From: Fimbriimonas ginsengisoli Gsoil 348
GTDB lineage: Bacteria; Armatimonadota; Fimbriimonadia; Fimbriimonadales; Fimbriimonadaceae
DNA length: 64,000 nt
Direction: 5' to 3'
Assembly: GCA_945881865.1 (NCBI GenBank)
Contig: CAMCVK010000001.1
Coordinates: forward strand, 124,001-188,000
Shown: positions 51,042 to 58,839 of the stretch, one piece after another
Numbering within the stretch: position 1 is the stretch's first letter
Layout of the letters: each line of letters begins with the position of its first letter
Notes under the pieces: model-generated
Told to the model about the DNA's origin: nothing
Database searches by the model: none
The model's input: the letters and a program-made list of their open reading frames with translations, nothing else
Program-made: the position numbers and the translations under genes

Positions 51042-54000
51042 TTAGCCAAAGTTACCTTCTGGTGCGACAACCGGTCCTGCGTTCGGGACCACCGCCGGTG
51101 CCGCAACCGCAGCTCCGCGCAGGGCCGCGATCTCGTAGTAGCCCGGCATGAGGAGCGAGTAGCCGCAGTTCGGACAGGTCTCGGGCAGCGGTAGCTGGTT
51201 CCCCGCTGGTCGCAAAAGCCTCTTGCATGAATCGGTCGGGCAGTAGTAACCCGCCGGTTTTTGTTGGCCGTTGAAGTCCAGGCCCGCCGCACCTGCCGCG
51301 CGGAAGTACTCCTCCGGCGTTTGGTGATAGTCCGTGATGTACGTGACGCAGTAGTCGCGGAACGCATCCTGATTCGTCCGAATCAGCTTGACAAGGGCGT
51401 CTCGCACGAAGTTCCTTGGAATCAGCTGCACCGCTTGGTTGCCCGCCTGCACCGGCACATATCGGTACCGGAGGCTAGGATAGAGCACGGTGTGCTGGCG
51501 AATCATCCGGTCCAGTTCGATCAGCAGCTTGGCGCGGTTCACCGCATTGGCCGCCTGGCCGAACTGCTGCCGCAGATAGATTCGGTAGATTCCGTTCTCG
51601 AACGTTGCAATCTTGTAGCCAGCCATTTCGATTTCCTCCGGCAGCCGAATTGGCGTCTGCCCTGGAATCGATAGGAAGTACGGTTCGTCGACCGCGTGAT
51701 GGTTCTGGATGACTCCCGTTGCCAAACCGAAGAGGAACAAGCTCATCGACTCATCCAAATCGTGGTGGAGCGGCTGCCCGTCCAGCGTACGCCAAACGAC
51801 GTCGGTTCGCGATTCCAGCCGTCCTTGGTTCATCCCTTCGGCCTGCGCGTGGAAGGCGGCGAAGGCGTCGATGCCTACGATATCGCCCGCCGCGAAGGTC
51901 GTTCGTCCTTGAAGAATGAGCAGTTTCGTGGGGTCCTGTGTAGGCACGATGTTGTTCGCCGGATCGATGAGGTCCTGCAGAGCTTCCCGAGTCTGAACGT
52001 ACGGGAACACTTCCGCCTTTCCGTTAAAGATGAACGCAAACCGAGGTGTTCGAAGGTCTTGGCCCTGAATCGGCCCCAGGGGAGACTCGTTGTCGTTCAC
52101 CTGGATCAGCGCGGCAGCTTGCTCGGCGACCTGGAGTAGCGCCGGCACCGCGCCTGCCGCCTGGTTATTCTGCTCACCAAAGAGTTCAACCAATGCATTG
52201 CGCTCCCAAAGGTGCATAAAGTAAGCCTTCTTGACCCGATTGATGAACTCCAGGGTGAGGGCAGCTTTCTGCTCGTCTGCGGTTTGTTCATCTTGCAGCG
52301 CGGTGGTTCGGCCGTCGAATGGGCTCTTGTTATGCTCCGCCGAAAGTGCGCTGTTGAGGAGTGGCCAATCGATGATGGTGCGCGCCATGGCGTAGGCGAG
52401 CCCAACCCGATTTGGGCGAATGCGGATATCCCGCTCTGGCACCACGCGCCTCATGGCCTCGGTGAGCTCAGCCGGAACCGTTAATCCAGGTTCAAAGAGC
52501 GCAACCCCCCGCACGTTCGGCCGCTCGCCGGTTCGCCGGGCCGCTTCTGCGGCGGCCAACGAACCGATGGATTGCGTCAGCGGCACCAGCGCCATTTCGT
52601 GGCCGTCCAACCGGGCCTTTACGCGCTGGGCGAATTCTCGGATCTCCGCCAGTTGGTCCGACTCAACGATCCCGCAGGCGTCGTCGATTCGCACTGTGTA
52701 GTACTGCCGCGCGGCGTGGTACCAGTCTTCGGCCAGTTTGGCTAGGGCCATGCCTTTGAAGCCCAAGCCGCCAAGCAGCTTGCTGTTGTTGACCTCGTCC
52801 AGCATCGCTTCCTTCTCGCGCATCACGCGGCCGCGATCGCCTTCGCGCTCGTGCTCGGCCTGACTGGTCGATTGCTCGCGCATCTCGCCGATTCGAAGCA
52901 AGATCGCGTCGGCGAAGGTTCGGCACCAATTCGGGCCCTCTTCCATCGTGAGTAATGCCTGATCCATGCGCTTTTGAAGTCGCGATAGGACCGTGCCGGT
53001 GGTTGTCTTCTTGTTCTTCTCGATGGCTTCGAGGACCGCCCGAGGCCCGATTCCGCCGTTAATCTGCGTGCGAGCCGCGAAGCCTTCCTCGATCTGATCC
53101 TTGGCAGTTTTGATCGCCCCGAGGTCGCCGCGCGCCGCCGCCGTTTGTGCACTCTTTAGCCGAACATCAACCGCATCCTCGATATTCTCCTGGCCGCTCT
53201 CCCGATTGAGAAGCTGCTGCCGCATATCTTCGCGAGTCAGTTGCGTCTCCGCCGCGTTCAGCAAAACAGCCGCCGCGCCCGGATCGATGCCCGGGGAGGC
53301 TAACCACTCGCCAAGCGCCGAAGCGATAACCGACGCGGCACCGCCCTTACCAATGTGGTCTGCCGGAAACTCGAGCGTGGCTGCGCCCAAGCTCTGGAAG
53401 TTCATGTGTCGGCCCCGGCTCTTTACGCCAAAGAGCGATCCGGCCGGGTCAACAATCTTCGAATAGACTTCGTCGGCCATGGAGGTGCACGCGGCGGTGT
53501 ACAAGTATTCGGCGGCCGCCGTGTAAGTTCCCTTGAAGTCGGCCGGAGTTGCTCCCGCCGGCATCAAGAGAAGCGAAGACTGGTACGGTGCCGTTGCGTA
53601 GTACTCGATGGGAGCGGGAAAAACCGCCGGAAGCGGAAGCGACTGGCGATAGTGCGAGCCATCCGTAAGATAGTGGTTGAGTTCCCGCAGCGCCTGGTAG
53701 GCGTTTGCGCGATGTCGGACCGAACCGCCCTGCGGGTGCGGCATTCCAAAGACACCGTAGCTCTGGACGCCGATTCCGATGGACCGTGCATACGCCCGAA
53801 GGTAGTAACCCAGGTCGATAAAGGCACCGCTGCAGGTGCCGCCGGTAAGAGTTCCGCAAACAAAGATCCGAATGCCATCTCCGCCCACTTCGGCCTGGGG
53901 CAGGCCAGCCGCCTGGGCGGCGACCGCCAGATTAAGCTGCTGCAAGCGGTTCAGCCTTGCCTTTACCGCGTCATGGATCTTTACAAAGACGTTCGGGTGC

Positions 54001-54341
54001 AGAATGCTGGCTCGCCCGATCATCCGGACATTGCTCGCTCCGTGATCCGAAGCGGCGTTGCCCTGGAAGACTTGCCGGTCCGACCATCGCTCGAACTCGA
54101 TTGAGCTGAGGCTTGCCGGGTTGTGGACAAATGTTCGGAAGCTCTGCTCCGGAAGCCCAACGTGGACCCAGTCCTTCTTCGCGAGCGAAAGCCCACGGAT
54201 GCGGTCGGTGTCGAACGCAACTACCTGTAGCCAGGGCGCGGCGTCCATCGATCCAAACCGTGCGACCACCCGATCGATGACTTCCGAGACGATTTGTGCG
54301 CCGGAGGTACCGACGCCGATTAAAAGTGTTTTGTGTGGCAT
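51042..54341 (-). CDS. large tubulin/FtsZ-like GTPase with C-terminal zinc ribbon
   Basis: A 1099-residue protein starting MPHKTLLIGVGTSG, the first nucleotide-binding loop. The tubulin signature GGTGSG appears as GGTCSG at residues 167-172 within FVCGTLTGGTCSGAFIDLG. The GTPase-like core is followed by about 600 residues of helical and mixed segments. A zinc ribbon near the C-terminus has CPTDSC and CPNC. It belongs to the Tubulin_2-type family, whose members are uncharacterised. In the operon it lies between membrane proteins, so it probably binds or polymerises at the inner membrane. GTP binding is likely; polymerisation is unproven. Confidence 0.8.
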   Translation of the reverse strand: MPHKTLLIGVGTSGAQIVSEVIDRVVARFGSMDAAPWLQVVAFDTDRIRGLSLAKKDWVHVGLPEQSFRTFVHNPASLSSIEFERWSDRQVFQGNAASDHGASNVRMIGRASILHPNVFVKIHDAVKARLNRLQQLNLAVAAQAAGLPQAEVGGDGIRIFVCGTLTGGTCSGAFIDLGYYLRAYARSIGIGVQSYGVFGMPHPQGGSVRHRANAYQALRELNHYLTDGSHYRQSLPLPAVFPAPIEYYATAPYQSSLLLMPAGATPADFKGTYTAAAEYLYTAACTSMADEVYSKIVDPAGSLFGVKSRGRHMNFQSLGAATLEFPADHIGKGGAASVIASALGEWLASPGIDPGAAAVLLNAAETQLTREDMRQQLLNRESGQENIEDAVDVRLKSAQTAAARGDLGAIKTAKDQIEEGFAARTQINGGIGPRAVLEAIEKNKKTTTGTVLSRLQKRMDQALLTMEEGPNWCRTFADAILLRIGEMREQSTSQAEHEREGDRGRVMREKEAMLDEVNNSKLLGGLGFKGMALAKLAEDWYHAARQYYTVRIDDACGIVESDQLAEIREFAQRVKARLDGHEMALVPLTQSIGSLAAAEAARRTGERPNVRGVALFEPGLTVPAELTEAMRRVVPERDIRIRPNRVGLAYAMARTIIDWPLLNSALSAEHNKSPFDGRTTALQDEQTADEQKAALTLEFINRVKKAYFMHLWERNALVELFGEQNNQAAGAVPALLQVAEQAAALIQVNDNESPLGPIQGQDLRTPRFAFIFNGKAEVFPYVQTREALQDLIDPANNIVPTQDPTKLLILQGRTTFAAGDIVGIDAFAAFHAQAEGMNQGRLESRTDVVWRTLDGQPLHHDLDESMSLFLFGLATGVIQNHHAVDEPYFLSIPGQTPIRLPEEIEMAGYKIATFENGIYRIYLRQQFGQAANAVNRAKLLIELDRMIRQHTVLYPSLRYRYVPVQAGNQAVQLIPRNFVRDALVKLIRTNQDAFRDYCVTYITDYHQTPEEYFRAAGAAGLDFNGQQKPAGYYCPTDSCKRLLRPAGNQLPLPETCPNCGYSLLMPGYYEIAALRGAAVAAPAVVPNAGPVVAPEGNFG

Positions 54342-54354
54342 TCTTTAAAATTCC

Positions 54355-54909
54355 TTAGAATCCGCCCTTGTCGCCGCCAGTCGTTGCGCCCGCGGTCGTA
54401 CCGGCAGTAGTTGCTCCGCCGGTGGTTGCTCCGGCGTCGGTGCCGTAGCCTCCCGCCCCAGCATCTGTCCCGTACCCACCGTCGCCGGCGGTGCTTGGCT
54501 CGCCTGAGGTCGTCCCGGCCTTGTCCTTTTCTTTTTCCTTGTCTTTGTCCTTCTCTTGGTTCTTCTGGTTGGCCGTCAGAAGTTTTTGAAACTCTGTGTT
54601 GGTGGCATACAGCCCGATCGGAATCAAAAGAATGCCAACGATGATGCCGACCGCGAGACCGGTTTTGGTGGCGCGCACGGCGCCCTTGCTTTCCATTCCG
54701 GAGCGGAAGAAGAGGAAGGCGATGCCGTAAGCAAGCATGAGAGCAAGAATGACCCACATACCCAACTGCAGCCAGAAGGTTTGCGTGAGCATTGGCGTGT
54801 TGTCCACCGGTTTTTCCGGTGCTTGCTTGGGAACTTCCTGTGCCCAGGAAAGTGCGCCGAATGCAAGGCCCGCGAGCGATAGAGGGATACGATATTTCAT
54901 AAGATTCAC
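54355..54909 (-). CDS. small two-helix membrane protein with low-complexity tail
   Basis: A 184-residue protein. A signal-like segment (residues 1-24, cleaved after Ala-Gln) precedes a Pro-rich stretch, transmembrane helices at about 46-68 and 83-102, and a charged KDKEKEKDK region. The tail is Gly/Thr/Ala repeats (GYGTDAG, TTGGATT). No family is known to me. Its start overlaps the vWA-like gene's stop by 4 bases; it is probably a membrane partner of the tubulin-like protein. Confidence 0.6.
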   Translation of the reverse strand: MNLMKYRIPLSLAGLAFGALSWAQEVPKQAPEKPVDNTPMLTQTFWLQLGMWVILALMLAYGIAFLFFRSGMESKGAVRATKTGLAVGIIVGILLIPIGLYATNTEFQKLLTANQKNQEKDKDKEKEKDKAGTTSGEPSTAGDGGYGTDAGAGGYGTDAGATTGGATTAGTTAGATTGGDKGGF

Positions 54910-56165
54910 TTTTCCTTTGTCGTCGTGAGCACAACCTCAAAAGTGGCTTGCTGGTTGTCGGCGAATTTCACCCTAGTCTCTTTTTTGAGTGCGGCATCCG
55001 AAACGGTGCGGCCATCGATGACCAAGGTGAAGGGGCGTTTGGCCCGCAGGACCGGCGTGCTGGCGAACCACCCGAGCTCGATGGTTGCGACAATATTGCC
55101 GGAACCAGCCGTATTAACTTTGGCGGTGGGAACAAGGAGCGCGCCGTCGGCTCCCGGCTTAGAAGATGTCGTTTCGATCTTCACGGTCTTGCCACGGGTC
55201 AGGAAGACCGTGTTGCTACCGGCGATCTGGAAGCGATATCGGGTTCGCAGGAGCAATCCTGCCCCGGCTCCGGCCCCGATGATGGCGACGCCAAGCAAGA
55301 TGATTGGCAGCACGTTCGGCGATGGGCTGGGTTCCGGCCGCCGGTTGCCGCCCGGCTTCGGGTCTGGGTCGGTCCGCGGCCGAATGGGCGGCTCTGCCAC
55401 AAACTTGACCGGTCCGTAGGTCCAGATGTACACATCAAACGGCCGCTGTCCTCGACCTGGCGCCTCGGTTGTGTAGGGGCTGCTGTCGGAATACGCCACA
55501 AAGTCCGTACCGTTCAGCAGTCCCTCGCGTGCATTGATCGCCCGGATGCGCTGATCGTTCCCCGGATTGTCCGGATCCTGATTGATCCCCATTGCCGTCA
55601 TCTGAATCACAACCGTCTGGCGGTTCTTCGGATTGGCGTTGATGAAGTCGAGTAGCTCTCGCCGCGCGCCGGAACTGTCATGCCCGCGCCCCTTGTATCC
55701 CGGTTCGGCTAACGACGTGCCCGGCATCTTTGCAATCAGCTTGCTAAGATTGTCAGAAGTCAGATACTGAGACTGTGTGACGTGGGGTCCGTCCTTGATC
55801 AGCTTGAGCTGATAAGGAAAGAAGAACAGCCGATGCCGCTGTTCCATCGGGATTCCCGCATTTCCTTGCGGAAAGCCAAAATCCTTACCAAACCGCAGAA
55901 TGAAGCTTTTCGTAAAAGCAATGTAAGCCTCCTTCGTGTTGAATTGGGACGTATCGACCAAAAAGACCAGATTAAGCGGCGTCCGGACCAGCGCCGCCGG
56001 GTCCTTCTGCGTACCCGAACGACTCGCGAACTCACGCGCAATTTGGGTGGCGACGTCTTTGGCCGCCTTTTCGGATTTGCTCAATTCCCGATCCTGGGCA
56101 CTTGCCATGCCGGCGAGGCCAAGGAACGAGACAAGCCCAACAATGATGAGATGGAATGATTTCAT
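54906..56165 (-). CDS. exported vWA-like single-pass membrane protein
   Basis: A 419-residue protein. A signal peptide (MKSFHLIIVGLVSFLGLAGMASA) leads to a vWA-like fold with LNLVFLVDTSQF (a degenerate MIDAS, D71-T-S) and an alpha/beta pattern to about residue 250. A Pro-rich linker precedes one transmembrane helix (286-306). The last 113 residues are a beta-rich cytoplasmic domain. The ATG at 56165 is preferred over an upstream frame inside the propeller gene. A vWA domain outside the membrane suggests adhesion or metal-dependent partner binding. Confidence 0.7.
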   Translation of the reverse strand: MKSFHLIIVGLVSFLGLAGMASAQDRELSKSEKAAKDVATQIAREFASRSGTQKDPAALVRTPLNLVFLVDTSQFNTKEAYIAFTKSFILRFGKDFGFPQGNAGIPMEQRHRLFFFPYQLKLIKDGPHVTQSQYLTSDNLSKLIAKMPGTSLAEPGYKGRGHDSSGARRELLDFINANPKNRQTVVIQMTAMGINQDPDNPGNDQRIRAINAREGLLNGTDFVAYSDSSPYTTEAPGRGQRPFDVYIWTYGPVKFVAEPPIRPRTDPDPKPGGNRRPEPSPSPNVLPIILLGVAIIGAGAGAGLLLRTRYRFQIAGSNTVFLTRGKTVKIETTSSKPGADGALLVPTAKVNTAGSGNIVATIELGWFASTPVLRAKRPFTLVIDGRTVSDAALKKETRVKFADNQQATFEVVLTTTKEK

Positions 56166-57544
56166 GCTGTTACGCTGTAGCGAGCAAAAATGAGGTCCGT
56201 ACCGTGGAACCGAACAAAGAGGAATCCGTCCTCCGTACCCAGCAACCGCGCAAACTCCAAATTTCCCGCAATTTGATTTTCCGCTGTTAGCACTTGACCC
56301 GTTGTGATGTTTCTCAATTCCAGGTGGCAATGCACCCTTTCTTTACACAGAATCACGACCACCTGGGTTGCACCCGAAAGCCCGATCGTCGCAAGGGCGC
56401 TCAAACTATCTGGCAGTGTAAACGCAACGCGATCTTCGATGAAGTTCTCACGGTAGACCAGCGCCCTCGTGGCCGAGAGTCCGGCTCCGCCGCCGCCCTG
56501 GCGCACGGTCACCAGGAGGTTGGGAGATCCCGTGAAAAACATGGTCCGTGAACGGTCGATTCCGAGATCGGTTTTCGTGGTGCCAGAGGCGAAGGGGTGC
56601 TTCAAAGCGAACGATTGCGCCCGAACATTGCCAAGGTTTTGGCTCGGAATGACGACGGTATCGCCTTGCAGCCATGGATCCTGAAGATCGCTTTCCTTCA
56701 CCTGAGCATCCACGACGCCGTTCCAGACGCCGGTCGCGCTTACGAGCCCGACATTTCCGTCGGCAAGCTGAACGATGACGCCTTCCGGCGATCCCAGGAA
56801 GGACAGCACCTTCTCCGTTCCTGCCCGTACGACCGTCTCCGTCCAACCGCCTTCCGAGGAAAGCGTACGCAAGACGAGACCTCGGTCGTGGGCCGCGAGC
56901 AAATGTCCACCGGCCAGAGCGTAGATCTGGTGGGCGTCTTCACCGGTGACGACGCTCGCCGTACCGGTAAGAATGTCTACATGGACGATGCCGGGCTTCA
57001 CGCGGGCAAAAACATTCCAACCGGACGCCGTGAGTCTTCCAACGGTGGGATAGTTCAGGCTGATTCGGGTCGGAATCGAGCCATCGAGCTCGTCCCAGAT
57101 GACCAGGTCCCGATCCGACATAACGACGGTTTGGCCAGAGGTCCGCACCGCGTCAAGCGGCACTGGGTTCTGGCGAAAATGCGCAGTACCGCGTCGCTCT
57201 GCCGTGAAGTCAAACGCGTTCTTTTTGAGCGAGACGGTGCGGGTGACGCCGGGTCCGCCAAAGTTAGGCCAATCCACAACGTATGAATCCGTCGGCTCGC
57301 CGACTTCCTCTCCGTGCCGATAGGCGCGGCCGCTTCGCAGGTCCTGGCTGCGCGCGAGAGGTCGTCGACAGTTGGGGCAAGTCCACCGGCTGTCGCCATC
57401 GGCAATCACGGCAATGTTCCGCTCGCCGCAGCCATACGGGCACTCTTGCAGCCTCGGCCAGCCACAATGTACGCAGAACCGGGATGTCCCGTTGGGCAAG
57501 TTCGCCGGCGGAAACTTCCCACAGCAGAGGCAAGCTTGGTTCAT
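56162..57544 (-). CDS. zinc-ribbon plus beta-propeller-like protein
   Basis: A 460-residue protein. The first 60 residues hold nine Cys in a ribbon pattern (CLCCGK, FCVHCG, CPYGCG, CPNC), probably two zinc sites. The rest repeats short beta segments with Val/Leu-rich strands and WD-like or kelch-like spacing (DRDLVIWDELDGSIP, GIVHVDILTGTASVV), suggesting a propeller. There is no signal peptide, so it acts in the cytoplasm. Its ends overlap both neighbours by 4 bases. The fold is an inference. Confidence 0.6.
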   Translation of the reverse strand: MNQACLCCGKFPPANLPNGTSRFCVHCGWPRLQECPYGCGERNIAVIADGDSRWTCPNCRRPLARSQDLRSGRAYRHGEEVGEPTDSYVVDWPNFGGPGVTRTVSLKKNAFDFTAERRGTAHFRQNPVPLDAVRTSGQTVVMSDRDLVIWDELDGSIPTRISLNYPTVGRLTASGWNVFARVKPGIVHVDILTGTASVVTGEDAHQIYALAGGHLLAAHDRGLVLRTLSSEGGWTETVVRAGTEKVLSFLGSPEGVIVQLADGNVGLVSATGVWNGVVDAQVKESDLQDPWLQGDTVVIPSQNLGNVRAQSFALKHPFASGTTKTDLGIDRSRTMFFTGSPNLLVTVRQGGGGAGLSATRALVYRENFIEDRVAFTLPDSLSALATIGLSGATQVVVILCKERVHCHLELRNITTGQVLTAENQIAGNLEFARLLGTEDGFLFVRFHGTDLIFARYSVTA

Positions 57545-58830
57545 TCTCGTGTTAAATCCTCGTTCGATGTCTCGGCGGTGTCGCTGACTTGCACCTTGGG
57601 TACCTCGCTGAAAGGCAACGACTCTTGCGCCGTAGGCTTGACCTCTGCGGTCGGTACCGGTGCTTGCGGAGTTTCCTCCTCGGTTGAGGGTGACTCTACC
57701 GGGACGACAACCGGTGCCGGTGGCGCGGAGACCGCCGCTGGAGTGGTGGGCGGAGTCAAAGTCCCCTGCACGTAAACCGTCACGAACGCCTTCTGACCGA
57801 CGCGATTCCCGTTTATCCAGCCGGGGGCATTCACCGCCGCCACCATTCCGTACAAACCTGGATTCGAAGTTGCGACCTCGCCATCCTTGTTATGCCGCTC
57901 GGAAGAAAATCGCTCCGAGTTCACGACCGGCAGTAGGATCTGGTAGCCCTTATCCTTCAGTTGCGCGGTCAAATAGGTACGTATCGCCTCCAGCCTCCGT
58001 TTCATCGTGAACGCCTCCGATTGACGCTCGAACGGCATTAGCGTCGGGTCAAGCTTGTTCGGCAGTAGAGACTGGTAAGCGGATCGGTCGTCGAGCCGGT
58101 CGGCGGCCAGCGATTGAACATGCTGGTCGGTCGACTGCAGAATTGACTTCACCTCGGTGAAGAATTGAAAAACCGGCCCGGAGGCAGCTTCAGCGGCGAG
58201 CAGCTCGGCGTCCTCTAACAGCCTCTGGTGCAGCTCCCGATACTGTTCGTCAGTCGTGGGAACGACTTCAATTCCGGCACTCTCATTCGCCGCATCGCGC
58301 TCGCGCTCGGCAGTGGCTTTGGCCGCTTCAGCGTCGGCCCTTGCCGTTTCGGCTTCTTTTGCACGTTGCTCAAACGCGGCCACTTGGTTCCGTAGGCCCC
58401 CAATGTTCTCACGGAGCGTGGGAAGTTGATCACCGATCGCCAAGATTTTGGAGTCGTGGAGCTTGGCGGCGGCCTCCAATGCATCGATGTGGTCTTTTGC
58501 CGCCGTCAATGCCTTCTGGAATAACTCCTTCGTCGTCGCCAGTTCGTCCATTACTCCTTCGAGATTCTTCATCTGGTCGGAGACTTTCTTGATTTTCTGC
58601 TCGACGGCGTCGTTTTGTTGGTTCATTTCTTTTCTAAGATCCGAAAGGAGCGACGCGACGTCCGGGTCGGAAGACTTCGTACGTCGGGAATTGAGAAGTT
58701 GAAAAACGGCAAGAATGAGCACCAGTAGGAGCGTCAGCCCAACGAACAACCACAACGGGCCCAAATCAACCTGCCCAATCGTGACTCCACCTGAGTTCTC
58801 CCCCGCGCCAAATAATTCGACTTTTTCCAT
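57541..58830 (-). CDS. membrane-anchored coiled-coil protein
   Basis: A 429-residue protein. One transmembrane helix (about residues 25-45: LWLFVGLTLLLVLILAVFQLL) is followed by a coiled coil at roughly 60-200 (KEMNQQNDAVEQKIKKVSDQ..., AKEAETARADAEAAKATAER). A compact helical domain spans about 205-345. A Pro/Val-rich tail ends the chain. It recalls membrane scaffold proteins but belongs to no family I know. It follows the Hsp70-like gene by 9 bases. Its job may be to tether the ATPase to the membrane. Confidence 0.6.
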   Translation of the reverse strand: MEKVELFGAGENSGGVTIGQVDLGPLWLFVGLTLLLVLILAVFQLLNSRRTKSSDPDVASLLSDLRKEMNQQNDAVEQKIKKVSDQMKNLEGVMDELATTKELFQKALTAAKDHIDALEAAAKLHDSKILAIGDQLPTLRENIGGLRNQVAAFEQRAKEAETARADAEAAKATAERERDAANESAGIEVVPTTDEQYRELHQRLLEDAELLAAEAASGPVFQFFTEVKSILQSTDQHVQSLAADRLDDRSAYQSLLPNKLDPTLMPFERQSEAFTMKRRLEAIRTYLTAQLKDKGYQILLPVVNSERFSSERHNKDGEVATSNPGLYGMVAAVNAPGWINGNRVGQKAFVTVYVQGTLTPPTTPAAVSAPPAPVVVPVESPSTEEETPQAPVPTAEVKPTAQESLPFSEVPKVQVSDTAETSNEDLTRE

Positions 58831-58839
58831 AGCTTTAGA

